Shown here: one piece after another, positions 10,284 through 18,904 of the stretch
How the letters are laid out: each line of letters begins with the position of its first letter
Numbering within the stretch: the first letter of the stretch is position 1
Assembly: GCF_013149295.1 (NCBI RefSeq)
Contig: NZ_JABGCB010000001.1
Coordinates: 124,001-188,000, forward strand
Direction: 5' to 3'
Length of the DNA: 64,000 nucleotides
From: Novosphingobium sp. SG751A
Lineage (GTDB): Bacteria > Pseudomonadota > Alphaproteobacteria > Sphingomonadales > Sphingomonadaceae
Made by a program: the position numbers and the translations under genes
The notes under the pieces: model-generated
What the model was told of the DNA's origin: nothing
The model's database searches: none
The model's input: only the letters and a program-made list of their open reading frames with translations

Positions 10284-10325
10284 GGGAGCTTAGATGCGAG
10301 GGTCCAGACCCTCGCGCTCCCTTTA
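10284..10325 (+). terminator. Nested hairpin terminator after the acyltransferase gene
   Basis: Inner perfect 8-bp arms GCGAGGGT (10296-10303) and ACCCTCGC (10308-10315) are enclosed by GGGAGC (10284-10289) and GCTCCC (10316-10321), then TTTAAT. It starts four bases after the stop codon. Confidence 0.7.
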
Positions 10326-10383
10326 ATGTCTGCGTTGCGCTAGTGCAGTGGCCGCAAAGTGTCGGACCAAGCGTCTGAATTTT

Positions 10384-10424
10384 TAAAGCCTGCGGCGCTG
10401 CATACCAGCGCCGCAGGCTTTTAT
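10384..10424. terminator. Bidirectional terminator between the acyltransferase gene and uvrC
   Basis: Perfect 13-bp stem with arms AGCCTGCGGCGCT (10387-10399) and AGCGCCGCAGGCT (10407-10419), 7-base loop, flanked by A/T runs on both sides. It can serve both the plus-strand gene upstream and the convergent uvrC gene. Confidence 0.85.
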
Positions 10425-10526
10425 TTCATGAACAGGACACCACCGCCGCCATCCATTAATGGGATTGCAAGGGGACGAGGCCCTTTGCCCGCCGGAGGCA
10501 CCTTCAATAAACCAGCGAAACCCCAA

Positions 10527-12464
10527 TCACCCCCCCGGATGATAAAAATCATACACCGCCCGCGCCACCGCCTCTGACACGCCGGGCGTCCGCATGAGGT
10601 CATCCAGCGACGCCGCCCGCACGCGACTGGCCGTGCCGAAATGCAGCAACAAAGCCCGCTTGCGCGCAGGCCCGATGCCGGGAATTTCGTCCAGCGGCGA
10701 TGCGGTGATCGCCCGGCTGCGCTTTTCGCGGTGGGCGCCGATGACAAAGCGGTGGACCTCATCGCGCAGGCGTTGCAGGTGAAACAGGACGGGAGAGTTG
10801 ACGGGCAGCATTTTCTCGCGCCCGTCGGGAAAGTGGAAGACCTCGCGCCCGTCGCGGCCATGGTGCGGCCCCTTGGCGATGGCGATCAGCGGCAAATCCT
10901 CGACGCCCAGTTCCTCCAGCGCCGCCTTCACTGCGCTCATCTGCCCCTTGCCGCCATCGATCAGCACGCAATCGGGCCACTGGCCCTTATCGCGGTCAGG
11001 GTCCTCCTCCATCGCGCGGCCAAAGCGGCGGGTCATCACCTCGCGCATCATCGCAAAGTCGTCATTGGTCTGGGCCTCGCGGATGTTCCACTTACGATAT
11101 TGGTTTTTCAGGAAACCTTCCGGCCCAGCGCATATCATCGCGCCAAGGGCGTGCTGGCCCTGAATATGGCTGTTGTCATAAACCTCGATGCGGACGGGCT
11201 CGTCCAGTTCGAGGAAATCGGCCATTTCGCGCCAGACTTTCGCCTTGCTGCCGCTTTCAGCCATGCGGCGATCAAGCGCCTCGACCGCATTGCGCTCGGC
11301 TTGTTCAAGCAGGCGTTTGCGGTCGCCGCGCTGGGGGATGGCGATTTCCACCTTGCCGCCCGCGCCTTCCTTCAACGCCTCGGCCAGCAGATCGGCCTCG
11401 GGCAGAGCGCGGTCGAGCAGGATGACGCGCGGGGGCGGCACTTCCTCATAGAATTGCGCCATGAAGCTTTGCAGCACCTCGCCCATCTCCATGCCCTCGG
11501 TGCGGGCCGGGAAGAAGGCGCGGTGCCCCCAGTTCTGGCCGCCACGGATGAAGAAGGCCTGGATGGCGATCTGCCCCGCCTTTTCGGCGCAGGCGAAGAT
11601 GTCGGCATTGGGCAAGCCCTCGGCATGGATGGCCTGCGAACCCTGAATGAAAGTGGCCGCACGCAGACGGTCGCGCAGCATGGCGGCGCGCTCGAAATCG
11701 AGATCCTCGGCCGCCGCGCTCATCTGGGCCTCGATCTCGCGCTGAACCGCGTTGCTCTTGCCGCCAAGGAAGTCCTTGGCCTGACGCACCAATTCGCCGT
11801 AATCCTCCTTGCTGATCCGCTCCACACAGGGCGCGCTACACCGCCTGATCTGATAGAGCAGGCAGGGCCGGTCGCGGCGGCTGAAAAAGGAATCTGTGCA
11901 GCTTCGCAGCAGAAACAGTTTCTGCAGCGCGTTGATCGTGGTGTTGACCGATCCGGCGCTGGCAAAGGGGCCATAGTAATTGCCCACCGCCCGACGCGCC
12001 CCGCGATGCTTCATAATCCGCGCAAAGTCATGGTCGGAACGCAGCAGAATAAAAGGAAAACTTTTATCATCGCGCAGCAATACGTTATAGGGCGGGCGAA
12101 ACCGCTTGATGAGCTGCGCTTCCAGCAACAGGGCCTCAGCCTCGCTGTTGGTGGTGACAATCGTCATGCTGCGTGTCTGCGACACCATGCGTTGCAGGCG
12201 CAGAGGCAGGCGATCCACCTGCGTATAATTGGCCACGCGATTGCGCAGCGCCCGCGCCTTGCCGACATAAAGCACATCGCCGCGCGCATCCTGCATCCGG
12301 TATACGCCGGGCCGCACCGGCAAGGTGGCCAGCACCTCGCGGATCGCCGCCACGCCCGCGTCAAGATCGGGCCGCTCGCCCCCGCCCCGGATCAGGCTGA
12401 CCGCCTTGTCCTCATTAAACCGGTCCGCCGCGCGGTCGGGCGGATTGTTCGCATCGTCAACCAT
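10527..12464 (-). CDS. uvrC: Excinuclease ABC subunit C
   Basis: UvrC makes both incisions in nucleotide excision repair with UvrA and UvrB. The 645-residue product has the GIY-YIG domain at the N-terminus (PGVYRMQDARGDVLYVGKAR), the CLLYQIRRCSAPCVERIS cysteine region, the UVR helix pair (DLDFERAAMLRDRLRAA), the RNase H-like C-terminal nuclease region (VRIEVYDNSHIQGQHALGAM, LIDGGKGQMSA) and helix-hairpin-helix repeats (LDEIPGIGPARKRALL). The start at 12464 (MVDDANNP) is preferred; an upstream in-frame ATG at 12542 would add an unconserved extension. It is separated by 6 bases from the long receptor frame. Confidence 0.98.
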   Translation of the reverse strand: MVDDANNPPDRAADRFNEDKAVSLIRGGGERPDLDAGVAAIREVLATLPVRPGVYRMQDARGDVLYVGKARALRNRVANYTQVDRLPLRLQRMVSQTRSMTIVTTNSEAEALLLEAQLIKRFRPPYNVLLRDDKSFPFILLRSDHDFARIMKHRGARRAVGNYYGPFASAGSVNTTINALQKLFLLRSCTDSFFSRRDRPCLLYQIRRCSAPCVERISKEDYGELVRQAKDFLGGKSNAVQREIEAQMSAAAEDLDFERAAMLRDRLRAATFIQGSQAIHAEGLPNADIFACAEKAGQIAIQAFFIRGGQNWGHRAFFPARTEGMEMGEVLQSFMAQFYEEVPPPRVILLDRALPEADLLAEALKEGAGGKVEIAIPQRGDRKRLLEQAERNAVEALDRRMAESGSKAKVWREMADFLELDEPVRIEVYDNSHIQGQHALGAMICAGPEGFLKNQYRKWNIREAQTNDDFAMMREVMTRRFGRAMEEDPDRDKGQWPDCVLIDGGKGQMSAVKAALEELGVEDLPLIAIAKGPHHGRDGREVFHFPDGREKMLPVNSPVLFHLQRLRDEVHRFVIGAHREKRSRAITASPLDEIPGIGPARKRALLLHFGTASRVRAASLDDLMRTPGVSEAVARAVYDFYHPGG

Positions 12465-12548
12465 CCCGCCCAGATAGGCCCCATCACGCAAAAAGGGGAG
12501 AGGCGCAGCCCGCCTCTCCCCCAACTTTTGCCCGATCATCAAACCCGA

Positions 12549-15179
12549 TCAGAACATCTTGCGGAATTCCACCTCGATAGTGCGCCCCTGCGCGTCCATA
12601 TACAGCGGTTGATAGGACAGCGGCGTGTTGCCATTGCTGTCGGTCACGCGCTGGCGCTGGTTGAAGATGTTCTTGGCCCCGATGCTGAAACGCGCGTCCT
12701 TGAAGAAGGGCGTTTCCTTCACCAACCGCTTCTGCTGCCCCAGATCGAAGAACAGCCGCGTATTCAGCTTGAAGAGCGAACCAAAGCGCAGGTCGGTCGA
12801 ACCGGGTACGCCGCTGCCGTTGACATGGGTGGGCGCGCTCCACGTGCCGTTCATGCGCAGACCGATGCCCTTGAAAAAGAAGCCGCCCTCGCCCTCCAGC
12901 GAGTGTCGCGCCGTACCCCCGCCCGAGAGCGCATCGCCGCCCAGCAGATCGAGCGAAGGACCGCTGGCCGCCACCTGCACCCGGTTTACGAAATAGACGG
13001 TATGATAGAGCGAGAGGTTCCAGCGGCCTTCGTAGCGCCCGCCGCGACCGCCGCCCGGACCGCCAGGACCGCCACCACCCGGAGGAGGACCGCCCATGCC
13101 GCCGCCCGGCGGCGGCCCCCCCGCTCCGCCCGGCCCGCCCGGACGCCCGCCACCCGGCGGGGGGCCACCGCCAAACATGCCCATCGGCCCGCGCCCTTGC
13201 GCCTTGATTTCCTTGCCCATATTGCCGCCGATGTTAAAGCCCCAGCGCACATGCTCATCGCGCGTTTCGGCCAGAGTGATCGCGCGGCGGTCGATCGAAG
13301 TAATCAGCCCCGTGGTAGCATCGCGCGTCACGCGCCCCGGATAGGCCGCCTCGATCGCGGTGGTCAGCGTGGTCGGGAAAGCGCTGGTGACATTGCTGGA
13401 CCGGTTGTTGAAATATTCCACCACCAGATTGGACGCGCCCTTCAGGATCGGCGGCGTCCAGTTCATGCCCAGCTTGATGTCGTTGCGATGCTCCTTCACC
13501 AGCGCCGAATTGCCCCCGGTGATGACCGTCGCCAGCACGGTCTGGCTCTTTACAAAGTCATAGACCGAGACGTTATAGGTGGCCACCAGCGGCGAGCCGA
13601 GGTTGGAGAGCGAAGGCGCTGCCTCGTCATACATATAGCTGGCCTGAAAACCCAGCTTGTCGGTGACGTTCCACGTCAGGCCCGCGCTCCAGTCCACCAA
13701 TTCACCAAAATCGGACAGGTGATCAGCCGAAGCCGCCAAATTAAGCGTGATATCGCCCAGCGCCTCGCCCACATGTTCGCGGCGGCTGGTCAGCGGAATG
13801 CCCAGATTGACGCCCAGCGAGGCATCACCCCGCTTCAGGTTCGATGTGGGACTGAGCGTGCTGGTGCTGCTGGCGTTGAGCGCAGTGTAATTGAAACCGC
13901 CCTTGACTGTGACGGCCATTTTGCCCGCCGGCAAGGCAACCGGGCGTCCGCTCAGCGTGACCAGCGTGGTCACCGTGTCGGTCTTGCTCTTGGCGGTGGT
14001 AAAGCCGCCGCTGGGCGCGATACCGCTGGCCAGAGCAGCGGCCAGAACGGCATTATCCGACACGCGGTTGGCCGTGGTGGTGGTGGCGTCAACATGGCTG
14101 ATGTCGGCGGTGGCCGACAGGTTCCAGTCGAGCAGGCGCTTGTTGAGCCCCGCCCCGGCCGAATAAGTGTCGGTCAGCGTGCGCCGCGTCAGCGCCCCGT
14201 CAAAGGTGCGCAGCACATCGGTGGCGGGCGAATAGGTGTTAAGCCCCGCCAGCCCCGTTACATCCGCGCGCGAGGCCAGCGCGTTGAAGGTCATGTTGCC
14301 GCCTATGCCATCCTTGCCGATGGGCGCGGTATAGGTGCCGTTGAGCGAATAGTCCTTGGTATTGGACACAACCGTGCGATTGGCCGCCGGGCTGGGATCA
14401 CTCGCCACGGTGGGCGTGGTGCCGCTGGCCTGAAGGATCTTGGCCTGCGCCTCGGTGACCGGATTGGTGCGGTCGGCCTTGACGGTCAGGTTCATCCGCT
14501 TGCCCTTGTCGATTTTCAGCACCGAGGCCATGCCCTTGAGCGTATTGGCGCCGATGCTGTCCGACAGGGCCAGTTCGGCCTCGACCGTGCGGGCCTGATA
14601 GTGATCTTTCAGGATGATGTTCACCACCCGCTGGTCGGCGCTGTAACCAAACCGCAGCGCGACTTCTTCGGGCAGGACTTCGACCCGGCGGATCGATTCC
14701 GGCGGGTAATTCATCATTTCGCGGAAATTGGTGATGCGCTGGCCATTGACCAGAATGACCGGGCCGGACGCCCCCCGCCCGCGCCCGCTGCCGGTCTGGG
14801 GCGAGATGGCGGTGATCAGGTCGTCCACCGTGGTTGCGCCATAGGCGGCAATGTCTTCTTCATCGAACACCGCCACGGGGGGCTGGGGCGCCTCAACCTG
14901 TCCCTTGATCCGGTCGGCCACAACCACGATCTCACGCCCGCGCGTTACCGGCGTTTTGGTCGACGTGGTCGTGGCATCGTCGGAGGCGCCTTCTGCGGGC
15001 GCTTCAGCCACAGGTGTATCAGCGGCGGCAAGCGGCGCGGCTTCCACCGCCAGAGGCGCAGCTTGCGTCTGGGCCAGCACAGACCCACCGGAGGCCATCA
15101 CCCAAACCAGCGATACCGGGACATACCCAAACCTGGCGACCCCGAACTTGGCGGTGAACTTGCGGGCAAACTTGCGCAA
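12549..15179 (-). CDS. TonB-dependent outer membrane receptor with Gly/Pro-rich insert
   Basis: A TonB-dependent receptor of about 876 residues. It has a signal-like N-terminus (LVWVMASGGSVLAQ), a TonB-box-like stretch (GREIVVVADRIKG), a plug domain (AAYGATTVDDLITAISPQTG, GPVILVNGQRITNFREMM, IRRVEVLPEEVALRFGY), a long beta-barrel and a C-terminal aromatic end (EFRKMF). The barrel carries a low-complexity GGGPPPGG-type segment at about residues 666-715. The start is uncertain: a TTG at 15179 has CAGGGAG upstream and precedes a plausible signal peptide, but the frame stays open to 15329. Substrate is unknown; there is no specific transporter neighbour. Confidence 0.9.
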   Translation of the reverse strand: MRKFARKFTAKFGVARFGYVPVSLVWVMASGGSVLAQTQAAPLAVEAAPLAAADTPVAEAPAEGASDDATTTSTKTPVTRGREIVVVADRIKGQVEAPQPPVAVFDEEDIAAYGATTVDDLITAISPQTGSGRGRGASGPVILVNGQRITNFREMMNYPPESIRRVEVLPEEVALRFGYSADQRVVNIILKDHYQARTVEAELALSDSIGANTLKGMASVLKIDKGKRMNLTVKADRTNPVTEAQAKILQASGTTPTVASDPSPAANRTVVSNTKDYSLNGTYTAPIGKDGIGGNMTFNALASRADVTGLAGLNTYSPATDVLRTFDGALTRRTLTDTYSAGAGLNKRLLDWNLSATADISHVDATTTTANRVSDNAVLAAALASGIAPSGGFTTAKSKTDTVTTLVTLSGRPVALPAGKMAVTVKGGFNYTALNASSTSTLSPTSNLKRGDASLGVNLGIPLTSRREHVGEALGDITLNLAASADHLSDFGELVDWSAGLTWNVTDKLGFQASYMYDEAAPSLSNLGSPLVATYNVSVYDFVKSQTVLATVITGGNSALVKEHRNDIKLGMNWTPPILKGASNLVVEYFNNRSSNVTSAFPTTLTTAIEAAYPGRVTRDATTGLITSIDRRAITLAETRDEHVRWGFNIGGNMGKEIKAQGRGPMGMFGGGPPPGGGRPGGPGGAGGPPPGGGMGGPPPGGGGPGGPGGGRGGRYEGRWNLSLYHTVYFVNRVQVAASGPSLDLLGGDALSGGGTARHSLEGEGGFFFKGIGLRMNGTWSAPTHVNGSGVPGSTDLRFGSLFKLNTRLFFDLGQQKRLVKETPFFKDARFSIGAKNIFNQRQRVTDSNGNTPLSYQPLYMDAQGRTIEVEFRKMF
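13035..13180 (-). repeat. Gly/Pro low-complexity repeat inside the receptor gene
   Basis: Imperfect tandem GGPPPGGG/GGPGG units encoded within the receptor barrel, followed by an Arg/Gly step (GGGRGGRYEGR). About 48 residues are almost only Gly, Pro and a few Ala/Arg. This probably forms an extracellular loop or periplasmic turn; it is not a transmembrane strand. Confidence 0.85.
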
Positions 15180-15418
15180 AACGGATACTCCCTGAGACAG
15201 AACCTTATGATTGGTATGGCTGTCAGGGCTATGCGGATGCCGTTTAGGCCGCCCCTTCGCAAGCGCGGCAAGGTAACATATTGTCGCATCCACGCTACAT
15301 TTTCGCGGCTTACTGGCACAACTGGGCATACCTTGCGCGAGTTTGGCTTTCCTTTTGCCGTATCTGCGTCTATGGCGCGCGCCAATCTCCCCTCTTATTA
15401 GAGAACCGAAGTTTACGG

Positions 15419-15664
15419 ATGGCGAAAGAAGAACTGCTCGAAATGCGCGGCCAAGTGGTCGAACTGCTGCCCAACGCGATGTTCCGCGTGCGGCTGGAGA
15501 ACGATCACGAGATCCTCGGCCACACCGCAGGCAAGATGCGCAAGAACCGCATCCGCGTGCTGGTGGGCGACGAGGTGCTGGTCGAGCTGACCCCCTATGA
15601 CCTGACCAAGGGTCGTATCACCTATCGCTTCATGCCCGGTCGCGGTGGCCCCGGCTCTTATTGA
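15419..15664 (+). CDS. infA: Translation initiation factor IF-1
   Basis: IF-1 binds the ribosomal A site during initiation. The OB-fold sequence is clear: [70 protein letters not shown]. At 81 residues it is longer than the usual 72 because of a short tail ([10 protein letters not shown]). The ATG at 15419 fits the family N-terminus; the upstream in-frame extension is not conserved. It is the first gene of infA-maf-RNase E/G-yacG, and maf starts 20 bases before its stop. Confidence 0.97.
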   Translation: MAKEELLEMRGQVVELLPNAMFRVRLENDHEILGHTAGKMRKNRIRVLVGDEVLVELTPYDLTKGRITYRFMPGRGGPGSY

Positions 15665-16244
15665 GGCCGGGCCTTTGCGGCTTGTTCTGGCATCATCCTC
15701 GCCCCGGCGGCGGGATCTTTTGGCGCGTCTGGGCGTGGTGCCCGACCGGATCGCCAGCCCCGACATTGACGAAACGCCGCTGAAGGGCGAATTGCCGCGC
15801 GCCTATGCCCGCCGTCTTGCGGTGGAAAAGGCGCGGGCGGTGGATCGCGCGAGCGATGAGGTCGTGATTGCGGGCGACACATCGGTGGCGCTGGGGCGGC
15901 GGGTTTTGCCTCCGGCCGATACTGTGGAATTGCAGCGCGAAATGCTGCGCGCGATTTCCGGGCGGCGGCAATTGTGCATCTCATCGGTTTGCGTGATCGG
16001 CCCCGACGGGCGCGAGCGCGTCAAGCAGGTTGAGACGCTGGTTATCTTCAAAAACCTGACCGATCAGGAAATCGAGGCCTATATCGCCAGCGGCGAAGGC
16101 TTGGGCAAGGCGGGCGGCTATGCCATTCAGGGCCGGGCCGAAGCACTGATCCGGCGCCTGTCGGGCAGCCATTCCGGTGTGATCGGCCTGCCTTTGTATG
16201 AAACGCGGGCGCTGCTGCGCGCCGCCTCCTATCCCCTGGATTAA
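15645..16244 (+). CDS. maf: Maf-family nucleoside triphosphate pyrophosphatase
   Basis: Maf proteins hydrolyse non-canonical or m7G/UTP-type nucleotides to monophosphates. The 199-residue product shows [18 protein letters not shown] at the N-terminus, [25 protein letters not shown] (the conserved AADT-like motif, here AGDT) and [12 protein letters not shown] near the C-terminus. A GTG at 15645 overlapping infA by 20 bases is the most plausible start because the motif begins 11 residues later. The gene sits in an order common in sphingomonads. Confidence 0.95.
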   Translation: MAPALIEAGPLRLVLASSSPRRRDLLARLGVVPDRIASPDIDETPLKGELPRAYARRLAVEKARAVDRASDEVVIAGDTSVALGRRVLPPADTVELQREMLRAISGRRQLCISSVCVIGPDGRERVKQVETLVIFKNLTDQEIEAYIASGEGLGKAGGYAIQGRAEALIRRLSGSHSGVIGLPLYETRALLRAASYPLD

Positions 16245-16250
16245 GCGCCC

Positions 16251-17207
16251 ATGTGGCTGATCGAGCAAGGCATCGGCGAGGATCGCGCGGTGCTGCTCGA
16301 TGGAGCCGAAGTGGTGGCTGCCAAGATCGACTGGCCCGGACGCGCCGCGCCGGGTCAGGTTGAGGACGCGATCCTGATCCGCCGCGCGGCCGGGTCGCGC
16401 CGGGGCGTCCTGCGCCTCAGCAGCGGCGAGGAGGCGCTTGTCGACCGCCTGCCGCGCGAGGCAAGCGAGGGCGCGCCCATACGCATCGAAATCCTGCGCA
16501 GCGCCATGGCCGAAACCGGGCGCTATAAGCTGGCCCATTCGCGCCCCTGCGATGCGCCGCTGCGCCCTGCCCCTCGCCTTGCCGATATTCTGCCCGACGC
16601 GCGCGTGGTGCGCCAGTTCCCCTCCGGCGTGTGGGAGGATGTGTGGGGCGAGGCATGGAGCGGGGCGGTCGATTTTGCCGGCGGCGCGCTGGTGCTTTCG
16701 CCCACGCCCGCGATGACGGTGATCGATGTCGACGGCCCCCTGCCCCCTGCCGCGCTGGCGCTGGCGGCGGCCGAGGCGGTGGCGGCGACCATCAGGCGGC
16801 TCGATCTGGGCGGCTCCATCGGCATTGATTTCCCCACGCTGGAGGCCAAGGCCGAGCGGCAGGCGGTCGATACCGTGCTGGCGCAGGCGCTGGAAGGCTG
16901 GACGCACGAGCGCACAGCGATGAACGGCTTCGGCTTTGTGCAGATCGTGGCGCGGATGGAGCGGCCTTCACTGCTGGCGCGGCTGACCCATGCGCGGGCG
17001 GGTGCGGCGGCGCGTCTCTTGCTGCGCAGGGCCGAAAGGGTCGAGGAAGCCGGGGTGCTGCTGCTGCGCGCCCATCCCTCGGTGATGGCGGCCATCACGC
17101 CTGCATGGCGCGAGGAACTGGCCCAGCGCAGCGGGCGGCGGCTGGAATTTCAGGAAGATGCGGGTCTTGCTCTGGACGGCGGATTCGCGCAGGCGGTGAC
17201 ATTATGA
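16251..17207 (+). CDS. Short ribonuclease E/G family protein
   Basis: A 318-residue member of the RNase E/G family, much shorter than typical RNase G (about 490). Catalytic-region signatures are kept: [13 protein letters not shown] and [20 protein letters not shown], each carrying the aspartate that binds the catalytic metal in RNase [16 protein letters not shown] follows where the family has its 'FG..E..R.R' strand. The S1-like N-terminal part is reduced and the zinc-link and C-terminal scaffold are absent. It starts six bases after the maf stop and overlaps yacG by ATGA. Likely rRNA or mRNA processing, by homology. Confidence 0.88.
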   Translation: MWLIEQGIGEDRAVLLDGAEVVAAKIDWPGRAAPGQVEDAILIRRAAGSRRGVLRLSSGEEALVDRLPREASEGAPIRIEILRSAMAETGRYKLAHSRPCDAPLRPAPRLADILPDARVVRQFPSGVWEDVWGEAWSGAVDFAGGALVLSPTPAMTVIDVDGPLPPAALALAAAEAVAATIRRLDLGGSIGIDFPTLEAKAERQAVDTVLAQALEGWTHERTAMNGFGFVQIVARMERPSLLARLTHARAGAAARLLLRRAERVEEAGVLLLRAHPSVMAAITPAWREELAQRSGRRLEFQEDAGLALDGGFAQAVTL

Positions 17208-17365
17208 CCCAACAAAATCGCAAATGCCCGGTCTGCGGCAAGCCCCGCAGCGAATCACATAAGCCATTTTGCTCAACCCGTTGCCGCGATCGCGACCTGA
17301 TGCAGTGGCTGTCGGACGGCTATGCCCTGCCCGGAAACCCCGCAAATGGGGAGGATGACAAATAA
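17204..17365 (+). CDS. yacG: DNA gyrase inhibitor YacG-type zinc protein
   Basis: A 53-residue zinc-ribbon protein with four Cys (positions 8, 11, 23 and 27: CPVCGKP ... CSTRC), followed by [17 protein letters not shown]. YacG binds GyrB in E. coli and inhibits gyrase. The ATG at 17204 overlaps the RNase gene stop (ATGA), so the two are translationally coupled. Length and motif agree with the family. Confidence 0.93.
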   Translation: MTQQNRKCPVCGKPRSESHKPFCSTRCRDRDLMQWLSDGYALPGNPANGEDDK

Positions 17366-17478
17366 GTTTCATCAAAGGTGTTTTTTTGGCTTGCCAAGAC
17401 CGATCCGGTTAGCCATAGGCCCGTCCACCGGCAGCGAGGCGATGACAACATCCTCTCCTAAACGGTAAAAATGGTAAT

Positions 17479-17554
17479 GCCTGGGTAGCTCAGTTGGTAG
17501 AGCACGTGACTGAAAATCACGGTGTCGGCGGTTCGATCCCGTCCCCAGGCACCA
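17479..17554 (+). tRNA. tRNA-Phe (GAA)
   Basis: A 76-base cloverleaf with acceptor stem GCCTGGG/CCCAGGC, D-arm AGCTCAGTTGGTAGAGC, anticodon loop CTGAAAA (anticodon GAA), T-loop GGTTCGATCC and an encoded 3' CCA. It follows yacG and immediately precedes a truncated integrase, as expected for a tRNA used as an attachment site. Confidence 0.97.
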
Positions 17555-17585
17555 TTGCCCCCTTCCAGACCGTCCTAAGACATCC

Positions 17586-17612
17586 AAAAATGGCAGAATT
17601 CTGCCATTTTTT
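17586..17612. terminator. Palindromic terminator after tRNA-Phe
   Basis: A perfect 26-bp palindrome (17586-17611) centred on GAATTC; as RNA it gives an 11-bp stem with an AATT loop, A-rich 5' side and T-rich 3' side. It can stop transcription in both directions, isolating the tRNA from the integrase. Confidence 0.8.
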
Positions 17613-17710
17613 CCGGACCGCTAGTCCGGTAATGTCCGGGCGGGTCCGGTTGTACCCGGACCATCTGATGGTACTCTTGTTGGTATGCGCAATCACACCA
17701 TCAGGACGAT
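17613..17710. repeat. Cluster of inverted CCGGAC/GTCCGG repeats upstream of the integrase
   Basis: GTCCGG or its complement occurs several times: CCGGAC (17613) pairs with GTCCGG (17624), and GGTCCGG (about 17644) pairs with CCGGACC (about 17656). A wider pair GATGGTA / TACCATC flanks the last 50 bases before the integrase ATG at 17717. The layout resembles integrase arm-site or autoregulatory repeats; function is inferred only. Confidence 0.5.
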
Positions 17711-17716
17711 ACCATC

Positions 17717-18829
17717 ATGGCTCTCACCGCACTGGCAATTAATGCCGCAAAACCAAAAGATAAGCCCTACAAATTGAGCGATGAGCTAGGGCTTTGCCTG
17801 CTCATCATGCCGACAGGTGGACGGCTCTGGCGATTTAATTACCGCTTCGGGGGCAAGCAGAAAACTCTGTCTCTCGGGAACTATCCCGACCTGCCGCTCG
17901 CCAAGGCCCGGGCCATGAGGGCTGCCGCCCGTGAGGCCCTGGCAGAGGGCCATGATCCTGCCCAGATCCGCAAGGACAAGCAGCGCGACGAACGGGCCCG
18001 CTCGCAGGATACATTTCAGGCGATCAGCAAGGAATGGCTCGGCAAGCTTGAGAGAGACGGTCGCTCGATCTCGACCATATCCAAGCTGCGCTGGCTGCTC
18101 GATTTTGCCAAGCCCGATATCGGCGACCGCCCCATCACGGAACTGACGGCGCCTGAATTGCTTGATGTGCTTAGAAAAATCGAATTGCGCGGGTGCCATG
18201 AGACCGCCAATCGCCTCCGCAGCACGTTCGGCACAATCTTCCGCTATGCAATCGCCACGGGCCGCGCGCAGTATGATGTCTCGGCCAATCTTAAAGGTGC
18301 GCTCGTCACACCCAAGACGAAACATTACGCGGCGGTTACTGATCCCGAAGTTCTGGGCGGACTGCTGCGGGCCATTAATGCCTATGATGGGCAACCTGCC
18401 ATAAGGCTGGCGCTGTGCACGGCCCCGCACGTCTTCGTGAGACCTGGCAAGTTGCGAAGCGCGGAATGGAGCGAGTTCGACCTTGAGCGGCGCATCTGGA
18501 TCATCCATGCGGAAAAGACGAAGATGCGACGGTTGCACCGGGTCCCTTTAACCGATCAGGTTATAGACATCCTTAAGGAGCTTCACCCGCTCACCGGATC
18601 AGGACGCTACCTGTTCCCCAGCGTACGCTCCGACAAGCGCCCGATCACCGACAACACGCTCAACGCCGCGATGCGTCGTATGGGTTACAGCAAGGACGAC
18701 GTAACCGCCCATGGTTTCCGTGCAACGGCCAGCACCTTGCTCAACGAATCAAGGCCGCATTGGGCTATGCGGTCGATCCCCGCTGGCGGTTCCGCAGGGC
18801 CGCCGCTCCTGCATCGACCGGGCTTTTAA
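17717..18829 (+). pseudogene. P4-type tyrosine integrase, C-terminally truncated
   Basis: The N-terminal DUF4102-like domain (LTALAINAAKPKDKPYKLSD, FGGKQKTLSLGNYPDLPLAK) and most of the catalytic domain are present, with VRPGKLRSAEWSEFDLE (first catalytic Arg), KTKMRRLHRVPL and HGFRATASTLLNE (HxxR box). After LNES the sequence becomes unrelated (RPHWAMRSIPAGG) and stops, so the usual 'DAIE..LAH' segment and the nucleophilic Tyr motif are missing; roughly 50-60 residues are lost. VRPGKLR carries Lys where VRPGELR is usual. Located 162 bases after tRNA-Phe, it is probably the inactive remnant of an island that used the tRNA 3' end. The next gene is an ordinary malic enzyme, so the cargo is gone. 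Confidence 0.85.
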
Positions 18830-18904
18830 ATGCCGCCTTTGCTGCGCAGCATGTTGATTGCCGCTGGAAAAGCGGCTCCCCAAATGCAGCCTGAATCTCA
18901 ACCA

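Noticed and set aside
10641..15401. A 1586-codon open frame antisense to uvrC and the TonB receptor
   Set aside because: It is the complement of two well-recognised genes in high-GC DNA where stops are rare; its sequence is rich in Arg, His and Gln with no domain.
18745..18904. Possible gene or IS end between the integrase and malic enzyme
   Set aside because: Short frames exist (for example one reading ALGYAVDPRWRF) but none resembles a known family, and no inverted terminal repeats were seen.
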